Shown in pieces: positions 34,888-42,396 of a stretch of 54,387 nt of DNA (its first letter is position 1; every line of letters starts with the position of its first letter). Origin of the DNA: MedAcidi-G1 sp002713545 (GTDB lineage: Bacteria > Actinomycetota > Acidimicrobiia > Acidimicrobiales > MedAcidi-G1). Location: contig CAXGYF010000008.1 of assembly GCA_964013895.1 (NCBI GenBank), positions 1-54,387 of the forward strand, read 5' to 3'. The notes beneath the pieces were generated by a model. It was not told the DNA's origin, made no database searches, and saw only the letters and a list, made by a program, of their open reading frames with translations. A program made the position numbers and the translations under genes.

Positions 34888-35280
34888 ATGCCACTTTCAG
34901 AAGATGAAGAGAGGATCCTTCTTGAAATCGAGGAAAGTCTTTACGAGAGCGATCCGGGACTGGCGCGTGAAGTTTCTGAAACTACCGTTTACACTAAGTC
35001 CCTCAAAAATTTAAAATGGTCAGTACTAGTATTTTTTCTCGGTGTTGCCTGCATGATAATAACGTTGTCAATTTCTTTCGTGGTTGCGTTTATTGCATTT
35101 CTTATAATGCTGTTTGCAGCACTTGCAATTGAAAGGAATGCCAGAAATTTAGGAAGAACTGGCATCCAACAGGCATCTCAATCTTCTCTATGGAATCAAA
35201 AAGGCATCAAATTAGGAGATTCATCTCAGAAGTTCCGAGATTTAATGAAGGACCGTTTTCGTCGCGACAATCTAGGCTGA
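34888..35280 (+). CDS. DUF3040 membrane protein
   Basis: A 130-residue protein of the actinobacterial DUF3040 type. It starts with MPLSEDEERILLEIEESL, the family hallmark, and has two closely spaced membrane helices (about residues 44-62 and 64-83). The C-terminal part is basic and hydrophilic. Genes of this family commonly lie between dinB and the mraZ cluster in actinobacteria, which matches this site. The function is unknown; a role near cell division has been suggested only by position. GAGGGAG precedes ATG 34888. A TTAACA/TGTTAA inverted repeat (34836-34857) lies in the 84-base gap before it. Confidence 0.85.
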   Translation: MPLSEDEERILLEIEESLYESDPGLAREVSETTVYTKSLKNLKWSVLVFFLGVACMIITLSISFVVAFIAFLIMLFAALAIERNARNLGRTGIQQASQSSLWNQKGIKLGDSSQKFRDLMKDRFRRDNLG

Positions 35281-35299
35281 ATTATCAAGGAGACTGCTA

Positions 35300-36154
35300 G
35301 TGCAGGAGATTCTCGCAGTAGATGTAGGTGCAAGTAAGCTTGCTGCTGCTCGGGTCACTTCAGATGGTCTGATTAAAAAACAATCTTCAATACCCACAAA
35401 AGCTGATGACGGCAATGAACTGTTTAAGAAGCTACTTTCCTTGTCTGAAGAAGTTCTCGAAGAAGTTGAAGTTGAGGGTTGCGGAGTGGGAAGTGCAGGG
35501 CCAATGACTAAAAATGGAGAAGAAATTTCTCCATTAAACATTCCTCAATGGAGAAATTTTCCTCTCCGTTCGAAATTATCAGAAGCTCTCGGTGTGCCGG
35601 TAGTTCTCGATAATGATGCTAAAGCAATTGCTTTAGCAGAAGGTTGGATAGGGGCAGCTTCCGGTCAAAGAAATTACTTAGCGATGGTTGTCTCTACCGG
35701 TATCGGAGGTGGTCTTGTGATTGATGGAAAGCTCTTAGGTGGTGAAGTGGGAAACGCTGGTCATATCGGACATGTAAATGTTCTGCCTGATGGACCTTTG
35801 TGTGTGTGCGGCAGCATGGGTTGCCTAGAGGCGGTTGCCTCCGGTTGTGCAATAGAGAAAGAAACTGGTATGCCCGCAGAGGAAGCATCAGAAGAAATAA
35901 AAATTCGATGTGGTTATTTTGTTGGAAAGGCCGTCTCGATAGCCGTCAATTTACTTAACATTCCTACGGTGCTAATTGGGGGTTCGGTAGCTTTAGGGTT
36001 TGGAGCTACTTTTCTTGACCAGGTTCGTTTGACAGCAGCAAATTTTTGCGGTCTTGATTTTACTCAAAATCTACAAATAAATTTCGTTGCTCTTAAAAAG
36101 GAGGCCCCATTAGTAGGAGCTGCAGCGGTTTGGCTTAATGCAAAAGGTGCATAA
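35300..36154 (+). CDS. ROK family sugar kinase (glucokinase-like)
   Basis: A 284-residue ROK protein. The ATP phosphate loop is LAVDVGASKLAAARV and the sugar-site catalytic Asp is Asp106 in VVLDNDAKAIALAE. The ROK zinc site is complete: His158 in AGHIGH, then Cys168, Cys170 and Cys175 (GPLCVCGSMGCLE). No DNA-binding domain is present, so it is an enzyme, not a repressor. Glucokinase (glucose to glucose-6-phosphate) is the best guess, but N-acetyl-amino-sugar kinases share these motifs. GTG 35300 follows a strong AAGGAG ribosome site. It begins the short run of genes that leads into mraZ. Confidence 0.85.
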   Translation: MQEILAVDVGASKLAAARVTSDGLIKKQSSIPTKADDGNELFKKLLSLSEEVLEEVEVEGCGVGSAGPMTKNGEEISPLNIPQWRNFPLRSKLSEALGVPVVLDNDAKAIALAEGWIGAASGQRNYLAMVVSTGIGGGLVIDGKLLGGEVGNAGHIGHVNVLPDGPLCVCGSMGCLEAVASGCAIEKETGMPAEEASEEIKIRCGYFVGKAVSIAVNLLNIPTVLIGGSVALGFGATFLDQVRLTAANFCGLDFTQNLQINFVALKKEAPLVGAAAVWLNAKGA

Positions 36155-36157
36155 CTT

Positions 36158-36418
36158 ATGCTGACTTGGACCTGGCTATTTAAACTTTCGATCGCTTTAA
36201 TGTTTAAACCATCATTGTGGGCGTCGAGTGTCAGACAGATTTTTATACTTGCTAAAAACAGGTGGTTCTTGCTCTCTCCTTTTCTGCCTTTTCCTACTAA
36301 AGATTTTTTAGAATTTAGACTTGTGACTTATCATGGGGAGGCGGAAAAGCTCCCGGACGTAAAAGTCGTAGTTGCATGGCTTGCATGGGTAGCAGATTTA
36401 GAAAAATCAAAGATCTGA
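36158..36418 (+). CDS. small conserved-looking protein, unknown
   Basis: An 86-residue protein with aromatic, basic character (nine Trp/Tyr residues) and a mildly hydrophobic first half that may associate with the membrane. I see no named family. It sits 3 bases after the ROK kinase stop and 4 bases before the next gene, so it is surely part of the same transcript. The C-terminal stretch PDVKVVVAWLAWVADLE forms a predicted strand and helix. The start at ATG 36158 has no clear ribosome site and may rely on coupling to the kinase gene. Function unknown. Confidence 0.65.
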   Translation: MLTWTWLFKLSIALMFKPSLWASSVRQIFILAKNRWFLLSPFLPFPTKDFLEFRLVTYHGEAEKLPDVKVVVAWLAWVADLEKSKI

Positions 36419-36422
36419 CTTT

Positions 36423-37064
36423 ATGGAAAGCTGGATTGTAAAAAAATCACAGGGGAGTGTTTCTGATAGGCACCTAACACTCCCTAGTTTTGATACAAGG
36501 CAAATAATTGTTCATGAAATTGATAAACCAACGATGGTATTTGGAACTGCACAGAGAAATGCTCACCTTGAAGAAGACATAAAATGCGATTACGTGTACA
36601 GGAAATCAGGGGGTGGAGCTGTTTTTCTGGAACCCGCACAGGTCTTGTGGGTCGATTTCGTTATTCCGCGAGGGGATATCTTGTGGAGCAACGACATTAG
36701 ATACTCGTCTTTATGGCTGGGAAAACTCTGGGTGAGGGCTTTGAAGGGAATCGGTCTGTCCGCCATGGTTCATGATGGTGAAATCCAGAAGAACGAACTC
36801 TCCTCTCTGGTCTGTTTTGCTGGTCTAGCAACTGGTGAAGTAACACTTTCAGGTAAAAAAGTCGTTGGTATAAGTCAGAGGCGAACGCGAGAAGGTGCTT
36901 GGTTTCAATGTGCTGCTTTATTTTCTTGGCCTGTAAAAGCAATTGTGGACCTTCTTCATCTTGAACCAAGAAAACAGATGATTGACGATTTGTTGAAACT
37001 TGCAGCTCCGATTGAAGGAGATCCAGATGAATTGTTACAAGCCTTAATAAAAAGCCTCGATTAA
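36423..37064 (+). CDS. lipoate-protein ligase-like protein
   Basis: A 213-residue protein of the biotin/lipoate protein ligase fold. The key loop YRKSGGGAVFLEP corresponds to the R-R-x-S-G-G-G-A-V motif that binds the acyl-adenylate; the catalytic Lys is likely in LSGKKVVGISQRR. It is much shorter than LplA (about 337 residues) and lacks the His/Asp that normally follow the GGGAV loop, so it may attach another group or act as an octanoyl or lipoyl transferase. Ends 178 bases before mraZ. Soluble. The rest of the lipoate machinery is not in this window. Confidence 0.75.
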   Translation: MESWIVKKSQGSVSDRHLTLPSFDTRQIIVHEIDKPTMVFGTAQRNAHLEEDIKCDYVYRKSGGGAVFLEPAQVLWVDFVIPRGDILWSNDIRYSSLWLGKLWVRALKGIGLSAMVHDGEIQKNELSSLVCFAGLATGEVTLSGKKVVGISQRRTREGAWFQCAALFSWPVKAIVDLLHLEPRKQMIDDLLKLAAPIEGDPDELLQALIKSLD

Positions 37065-37114
37065 GCCTCTCTGAGCCTAGGAAATCAAGAAATTTAGCTA
37101 AATCTCCTACTAAT

Positions 37115-37180
37115 GGCGCGCCTATTGACAAAAGTGGGGTGTTATACTAGAAAGGTGGAGGAAAATGGGGCGAAATGGTA
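37115..37180 (+). promoter_or_regulatory. mraZ promoter with phased MraZ-type boxes
   Basis: The mraZ upstream region holds an extended -10 (TGTTATACT, with TATACT at 37143-37148). A TTGACA (37125-37130) lies only 12 bases before it. TGG-type boxes lie at 37135 (TGGGG), 37156 (TGGAG), 37166 (TGGGG) and 37176 (TGGTA); the last three repeat every 10 bases and the first is 21 bases before them. Known MraZ binding sites are such TGGGN repeats with 5-base spacers, so autoregulation by MraZ is likely. A GGCGCGCC palindrome (37115-37122) adjoins the TTGACA. Confidence 0.75.
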
Positions 37181-37242
37181 CTTATTGCTTTTCTCTTCTT
37201 TTCTAACAAATTTTTAATCGAGGTAGAAAAAGGAAACGAAGA

Positions 37243-37668
37243 ATGCTTTTTGTAGGAACGCATGAACATTCACTAGATGAAAAAGGACGAGTTGTCCTCC
37301 CTGCAAAGTTCAGATCCCGATTTTCCGCAGAGGCTTTTATTTCACCTGCTGCAAATTGCATAGCAATTTACACCCCGGAAGCTTTTGCAGAGATGGTTTC
37401 GCGACTTCAAGTACAAGTTCAAGAAGGCAGCGTGGAACCCAAAGTACTTAGAAGACTTGCGGCTAGTTCTGATGAACAACGTATAGACAGCCAAGGAAGA
37501 TTGAGCATCCCACAACGTTTACGCGATTTTGCTTCTCTAGAGAATGAAGCACTTCTTTGTGGGGCGATTACTCATATAGAGATCTGGAACCCTGACGACT
37601 GGGAGGGGATGGCAGAGGATCTCGACAGGTCTTTAGCAGACACTTTTTGGCAAGGAGGAGGAATATAA
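37243..37668 (+). CDS. mraZ: transcriptional regulator MraZ
   Basis: A 141-residue MraZ, the highly conserved first gene of the dcw cluster, which represses its own operon. Two SpoVT-AbrB-type half-domains are seen: DEKGRVVLPAKFR near residue 12 and DSQGRLSIPQRLR near residue 82. These are the arms that form a ring-shaped DNA-binding oligomer. Length and motifs are standard. It is preceded by AAAGGAAA and, further up, by repeated TGG boxes that suit its binding. The last codons contain GGAGGAGG, which could pair with the leader loop downstream. Followed by a 162-base structured gap before rsmH. Confidence 0.95.
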   Translation: MLFVGTHEHSLDEKGRVVLPAKFRSRFSAEAFISPAANCIAIYTPEAFAEMVSRLQVQVQEGSVEPKVLRRLAASSDEQRIDSQGRLSIPQRLRDFASLENEALLCGAITHIEIWNPDDWEGMAEDLDRSLADTFWQGGGI

Positions 37669-37694
37669 ACAACTGATTACTTAATTGTTCAATG

Positions 37695-37810
37695 TTCCGA
37701 TTATGGATCGTTCTCCGGATGACAGATGGAAGGCCCCTCCTCCACCTCCTCCCATCAAGATCTTAGAAAGTTTTAGGTTTAGTTATTCGGAGAACGGTCG
37801 ATAGTCGGAA
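37695..37810 (+). ncRNA. structured leader hairpin between mraZ and rsmH
   Basis: The strands 37695-37723 and 37782-37810 pair over 29 positions: 24 Watson-Crick pairs, four G-U pairs and one G-G mismatch. The 58-base loop contains a second stem (GATGG 37725-37729 with CCATC 37752-37756) that closes on a tandem pyrimidine tract with two CCTCCTCC copies (37736-37743 and 37745-37752). CACCTCCT (37743-37750) equals the anti-Shine-Dalgarno core of 16S rRNA. The hairpin ends 8 bases before the AAGG ribosome site of rsmH. Position matches where Rfam lists an mraW RNA motif in actinobacteria; identity with it is not tested. Confidence 0.72.
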
Positions 37811-37830
37811 AATATTTAAAAGGTAATTGA

Positions 37831-38769
37831 GTGGAAAATAAAACAACTCCTAATTTTAAACACAAAGCAGTAATGCTCGATGAAGTGCTAAGTGTTGTTG
37901 ACCGCATTCCAGCAGGGGTTTTTATTGATGCGACAGTGGGGGGAGCATCTCATTCCGAAGAGATATTAGCAAGACGACTTGATCTTGAAATTGTTGCTAT
38001 AGACCGTGACCACTTAGCACTGGAAGCAGCTCGTTGCAGACTAGAAAAATTTTCAGAAAGAGTGAAGTTTTTTCATGATTCATTTTCTTCCTTGGAGAAA
38101 GTTTTAAATGAGGAAAACATTTCTTCGATTTCAGGTTTTCTTTTTGATCTCGGTGTTTCTTCACCTCAATTAGATAATGCGGAAAGGGGATTCAGTTATC
38201 GCTTCGAAGGCCCTGTTGACATGAGAATGGATGTAAGTCAAAGGAATACGGCTTCTCACTTGATAAATAGCTTGGAGCAGTCTGAGCTGCAGAGAATTAT
38301 TGAAAAGAATTCAGACGAGCGGTTCGCTGCACGTATAGCCGCGTCGATTGTTAAAAATAGACCTGTAGAAAACACTTTAGAGTTTGCCGAATTGATAAAA
38401 AAAGCGATTCCGGCTGCTGCAAGAAGAAGAGGGGGGCACCCTGCTAAAAGAACTTTCCAAGCGATCCGAATGGAAGTTAACCAGGAGATGGAAGAGTTAA
38501 TCAGCGGATTAAGTGTCTCGATTGAACGTTTAAAGTCAAAAGGCTGTGGAATAGTCATTTCTTATCATTCAGGTGAGGATCGAAAAGTCAAGGAACTATT
38601 CAAACAGGCGGTAACTGGCGGCTGTAGTTGCCCTAGAAAACTTCCCTGTGTCTGTGGTGCCGTAAGAAAAGGAGTCTTACCACATTCAGGAAAAACTCCG
38701 TCAAATGATGAGATACAGAAAAATAGACGTGCGAAAAGTGCTCGTATGCGAGTTTTGGAGGGTTTATGA
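37831..38769 (+). CDS. rsmH: 16S rRNA (cytosine-1402-N4) methyltransferase
   Basis: A 312-residue RsmH (MraW), which methylates N4 of C1402 in 16S rRNA with S-adenosylmethionine. The SAM site appears as FIDATVGGASHSEEIL, followed by IVAIDRD. Other hallmarks are FLFDLGVSSPQLD, the RGFSYRFEGPVDMRMD loop, the FQAIRMEVNQE segment and ISYHSGEDRKVKE. The start is GTG 37831 with AAAAGG upstream, just after the structured leader. Its last 4 bases overlap the ftsL gene (ATGA). The usual dcw position supports the name. Cytoplasmic. Confidence 0.96.
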   Translation: MENKTTPNFKHKAVMLDEVLSVVDRIPAGVFIDATVGGASHSEEILARRLDLEIVAIDRDHLALEAARCRLEKFSERVKFFHDSFSSLEKVLNEENISSISGFLFDLGVSSPQLDNAERGFSYRFEGPVDMRMDVSQRNTASHLINSLEQSELQRIIEKNSDERFAARIAASIVKNRPVENTLEFAELIKKAIPAAARRRGGHPAKRTFQAIRMEVNQEMEELISGLSVSIERLKSKGCGIVISYHSGEDRKVKELFKQAVTGGCSCPRKLPCVCGAVRKGVLPHSGKTPSNDEIQKNRRAKSARMRVLEGL

Positions 38770-39137
38770 CTATAGCGATGGATCTTCCAGCATCCCGTAA
38801 AAAACTCGCTAAAACTGTTAATCGGGTAGAGAAAAACAGTTTCACGTTTTCTATTTTTCTTGGTGTGGTCATCTCTTTTATTCTTCTTTTTTCTGTTGCG
38901 GGTTCGCACGCTTTTTTAATTACTGTTCAACAAGAAGTTGACTCACTGCAAAGTCGAATTACTGAAGAAATGGGCAACTCTCAAGAGTTGCGAATTGAAG
39001 TTGCGGAATTAAAAAATCCAGAAAGAATTCGCGCTGCAGCAGAAGGGCGTTTAAATATGCTGCAGCCTCCTATTAGAAAACAGATACAACCAGTTTCCGG
39101 ACTTCCAACACCACCGGACAACCCTTTCAGGCGTTGA
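38766..39137 (+). CDS. ftsL: cell division protein FtsL-like
   Basis: A 123-residue bitopic protein: a short basic cytoplasmic part, one membrane helix (about 29-53) and a coiled coil of about 40 residues (VQQEVDSLQSRITEEMGNSQ) with a C-terminal Pro-rich tail. This is the build of FtsL/DivIC, weakly conserved in sequence but always between rsmH and ftsI. It helps hold the FtsQ-FtsL-FtsB complex at the septum. It starts inside the last codons of rsmH and ends 5 bases before ftsI. I am sure of class and place; the name is by position. Confidence 0.85.
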   Translation: MTIAMDLPASRKKLAKTVNRVEKNSFTFSIFLGVVISFILLFSVAGSHAFLITVQQEVDSLQSRITEEMGNSQELRIEVAELKNPERIRAAAEGRLNMLQPPIRKQIQPVSGLPTPPDNPFRR

Positions 39138-39142
39138 AGTAA

Positions 39143-40987
39143 ATGTTTGGAACAAGAAAAAAAGTAAAGAGAAAACCTTTATCCGCGCCTCTCAAAAGTT
39201 TTTTCAGGCGGGCCCTTTTCGTTGGGATGGTAATGGTTCTAATTTCAGGTGGCCTTGTCTGGAGATTGGTTTATTTTCAGATATTAGATTCTGAGCGTTA
39301 TATCGCTCACGGAGTCAGTCAGAGAATGAAGACAGAAAAAGTATTCGCTCAGCGCGGATCGATACTGGATCGATACGGTGTTGACTTAGCAGTTTCTGTA
39401 CCAAGACGTTCTTTAGTAGCGGATTCAAGACTTGTCGAAGACCCAGTACTAACTGCTAAAGCTTTGATTCAGATAATTGGTGGCGATTTAGAAGAATTAG
39501 AAGAAAAACTGAGTAGTGGTAAACAATTTGTTTATGTCGCACGACAAGTGGAAGATCGTTTTGTAGACGCGGTTTTATCATTAAAACTTTCAGGTATTTA
39601 CACCCTAAAAGAGCAAAGTCGAGTCCGGCCAGACGGAGATTCTGTACTTGCGATCATCGGTAGAACTGACATAGATGGAAATGGTATAAGTGGATTAGAA
39701 AAATCTCATGACGAATACCTTTCGGGAGCGAACGGGCTCAAAATAGTTGAACGGGGTCCCAGAGGGTCAACAATTCCGGGTGGAGAGTACTCCTTGGAAG
39801 CAGCCGAGAATGGTGAGACCGTTGTCTCTACTTTGGATCGCTCTCTTCAGTTTGAAGCTGAGAAAATTTTAATCTCCGGAGTCGATAAAGCAGAAGCCAA
39901 AGGGGGTCTTTTGGTGGCGATGCGGCCCTCAAACGGTGAAATATTAGCCTCGGTGGCAGTAGAGAGAAATGCAGATGGGGTAACTAAGCAGGTCAGTGAG
40001 CATCGGAGTGCAACTTGGACTTTTGAACCTGGTTCGATCATAAAACCGTTGACTTTCTCCGCTGTTTTGGATGCTGGTGTTGCTTCGATGAATTCTGTTC
40101 GAAAAGTCGCAGACGAGATACACGTTCATGATTCTGATTTTTCAGACTGGTTTGACCATGACGAAAGCGACTGGTCAGTTTCTGAAATTCTTTATAGATC
40201 CTCTAATGTTGGAACTATTCTTTGGGCGCAAGAAATTGGCCCTTCTTTATTGCATAATAAGTTGCAAAAATTCGGTATTGGTAGAAGAAGTGAATTGGAT
40301 TTCCCTGGGGAGGCAAACGGTATTCTCCTACCAGTCGAAAAGTGGTCTGGGACTTCTTTGCCGACCATAGCCATAGGGCAGGGAGTTTCGGTGACCCCCG
40401 TGCAAATGTTGACGGCATATGCAACTCTTGCTAATCGTGGTGTTAAGCCCGCGCCCACTCTTGTACGTGGTATGGGGGATAATGTAGACATGCTTGAAAA
40501 TCCAGTAAATGCTCAACCAGAAAGAGTTATTAACTCGCAAACAGCTGAGTCTCTAGTGGAAATTATAGAAACAGTTGTCAGCTCAGGTACGGGTAGAAAT
40601 GCACAAGTTCCCGGCTACAGGGTTGCCGGTAAGACTGGTACTGCATGGAAACCACAGTTAGGCGGTTATGGAGAAGAGAGAGAAGACCGCCGTTATGTAG
40701 TTAGCTTTGCTGGATTCTTTCCAGTAGAAGAACCCGAAATTGTAGCTTTAGTGGTAGTTGACGAACCCTCTGCTTCTGCTGATTCTGGTGGTAAAGCGGC
40801 AGCTCCAATTTTTGCTGATTTTGCTAAGTTCGCAGCGCGCCAGCTAAGAATTCCATCCGAAAATGAAAAAATTGATCCTTCTTCTTCAGAACGAGTACTT
40901 GCTGTTACTCCAGCGCAGGCAGAATTATTTTCCTCCATCTCCAGTGCGGTGCTTAGCGAAGAAATTGCGGGATCAATAGTCGAGTAA
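39143..40987 (+). CDS. ftsI: peptidoglycan transpeptidase FtsI (PBP3-like)
   Basis: A 614-residue class B penicillin-binding protein. One membrane helix (about 24-46), a pedestal dimerisation domain, and the transpeptidase domain with all three motifs: Ser298-Ile-Ile-Lys301 (in EPGSIIKP), Ser353-Ser-Asn355 and Lys497-Thr-Gly-Thr500. It cross-links peptidoglycan at the septum with FtsW. No PASTA domains follow, as in many FtsI proteins; the tail of about 60 residues is acidic. ATG 39143 is the start. Its last base is shared with the murE start. Confidence 0.94.
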   Translation: MFGTRKKVKRKPLSAPLKSFFRRALFVGMVMVLISGGLVWRLVYFQILDSERYIAHGVSQRMKTEKVFAQRGSILDRYGVDLAVSVPRRSLVADSRLVEDPVLTAKALIQIIGGDLEELEEKLSSGKQFVYVARQVEDRFVDAVLSLKLSGIYTLKEQSRVRPDGDSVLAIIGRTDIDGNGISGLEKSHDEYLSGANGLKIVERGPRGSTIPGGEYSLEAAENGETVVSTLDRSLQFEAEKILISGVDKAEAKGGLLVAMRPSNGEILASVAVERNADGVTKQVSEHRSATWTFEPGSIIKPLTFSAVLDAGVASMNSVRKVADEIHVHDSDFSDWFDHDESDWSVSEILYRSSNVGTILWAQEIGPSLLHNKLQKFGIGRRSELDFPGEANGILLPVEKWSGTSLPTIAIGQGVSVTPVQMLTAYATLANRGVKPAPTLVRGMGDNVDMLENPVNAQPERVINSQTAESLVEIIETVVSSGTGRNAQVPGYRVAGKTGTAWKPQLGGYGEEREDRRYVVSFAGFFPVEEPEIVALVVVDEPSASADSGGKAAAPIFADFAKFAARQLRIPSENEKIDPSSSERVLAVTPAQAELFSSISSAVLSEEIAGSIVE

Positions 40988-42396
40988 TGTTTTTATCTGA
41001 TTTAATCGCCGATCTTGAAGGAGTGCTTGATAGCGAGAAAGCTGATCCAGAAATTAAGCGTGTTATTCACGACTCACGCGAAATAGTGGAGGGAGATATT
41101 TTCTGTTGTATAAAAGGCCAGAGTGCAAATGGTCATAATTACATTAAAGAGGCGATTAATCTAGGAGCCTCGGCTGTCTTAGCGGAAGAAGGGTCAGGAT
41201 TTAATGTTCCGACTTTTCTAGTTGAAGATGTTAGGAATGTTCTGCCCCGAGTTGCTTCTCGAATAGTGGGGCACCCTTCAAAGGAATTGAGTGTTGTAGG
41301 GGTAACTGGAACTAATGGAAAAACGAGTGTGGTGAACATCTTGTCAGAGATATTGCATAAGCACGGAGTTTCAACGGCAACTATTGGGACTTTGACGGGG
41401 GTTTTGACAACTCCCGAAGCTCCTGAACTCCAGAGGGAGTTTCGAAAATATTGCGATAATGGAGTTGAGGTTGTCGCTATGGAGGTGTCTTCTCATTCGT
41501 TGGTTCAGCAGCGAGTGGCGGAAACTCATTTTTCAACCGTTGCTTTTACGAATCTGAGCCACGATCATCTTGACTTTCACAAGAAAATGGATAGTTATTA
41601 TCGAGCGAAAGGTCAACTTTTCAGTAAAAATTTCTCCGGAAAAGCAGTTATCGCAGTAGATCAAGAATACGGCCGTTCTTATTACAAAAAAGCTATTACA
41701 GAAGGGATGAATGTAGAGGCACTTTCTTTCCAAAATAGAAATGTCGCATTTGATAAGAAAAACTCTTCTTTTGACTGGCGAGGTGAAAGGGTAACTATTT
41801 CTCTAGGTGGCCCTTTTGCATTTGCAAATGCACTTGTTGCTGCCGAAATTGCTATTCAACTTGGTTTAGATGTTGCTGACATTGTTTCAGGGTTGGATTC
41901 GGTGAAAGCCATTCCGGGTCGCTTCGAGCCTTTTTCGATTACTGAAGAAATAGCAGCAATTATTGACTATGCACACACCCCGACCGCCCTGGCAGAACTT
42001 CTCGAGGGGTGCCAAAAAATAGTCGCTGGACGAATTATTCTTGTTTTTGGGTGTGGTGGTGATAGAGATTCTGAAAAACGCCCTCTAATGGGAGAAGTTG
42101 CGAGTGTGGGAGCTGATGTGAATATTTTGACGAGTGACAACCCTCGCAGTGAAGACGCCAGCAAAATAATCGCTGAAATTATCTCTGGTATGTCGACGAA
42201 ACCTCACAGCGTTCAAGTTACTAGGAGACAGGCAATAGAAGAGGCTGTTGCCGAGGCTAAACCGGGTGATTTAGTCGTAATAGCTGGTAGGGGACATGAA
42301 GAATATCAAGAGATTCAGGGAGAGAAGATTCCTTTTTCTGATAAAGAGGTATTGCTAGACGTAATTTCTAAATCAAATTCTCTGGGTCAGCGATGA
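40987..42396 (+). CDS. murE: UDP-MurNAc-tripeptide synthetase
   Basis: A 469-residue Mur ligase that adds the third amino acid to UDP-MurNAc-L-Ala-D-Glu. ATP site: GVTGTNGKTSV (residues about 105-115). Further marks are SHDHLDFH and the C-terminal substrate loop Asp384-Asn-Pro-Arg387 (DNPR), which selects meso-diaminopimelate, so the wall is probably of the DAP type. GTG-free ATG start overlapping the ftsI stop. Followed with a 4-base overlap (ATGA) directly by mraY: murF, the next enzyme in the pathway, does not follow as in most dcw clusters. Cytoplasmic. Confidence 0.94.
   Translation: MFLSDLIADLEGVLDSEKADPEIKRVIHDSREIVEGDIFCCIKGQSANGHNYIKEAINLGASAVLAEEGSGFNVPTFLVEDVRNVLPRVASRIVGHPSKELSVVGVTGTNGKTSVVNILSEILHKHGVSTATIGTLTGVLTTPEAPELQREFRKYCDNGVEVVAMEVSSHSLVQQRVAETHFSTVAFTNLSHDHLDFHKKMDSYYRAKGQLFSKNFSGKAVIAVDQEYGRSYYKKAITEGMNVEALSFQNRNVAFDKKNSSFDWRGERVTISLGGPFAFANALVAAEIAIQLGLDVADIVSGLDSVKAIPGRFEPFSITEEIAAIIDYAHTPTALAELLEGCQKIVAGRIILVFGCGGDRDSEKRPLMGEVASVGADVNILTSDNPRSEDASKIIAEIISGMSTKPHSVQVTRRQAIEEAVAEAKPGDLVVIAGRGHEEYQEIQGEKIPFSDKEVLLDVISKSNSLGQR

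Noticed and set aside
36697..37131. Minus-strand reading frame of 144 codons over the lipoate-ligase-like gene
   Set aside because: It is antisense to a gene with clear family motifs and matches no family.
37692..37766. A 24-codon reading frame inside the rsmH leader hairpin
   Set aside because: No ribosome site at proper distance (nearest GGAGGAGG is about 30 bases away), and the region is better explained by RNA pairing.
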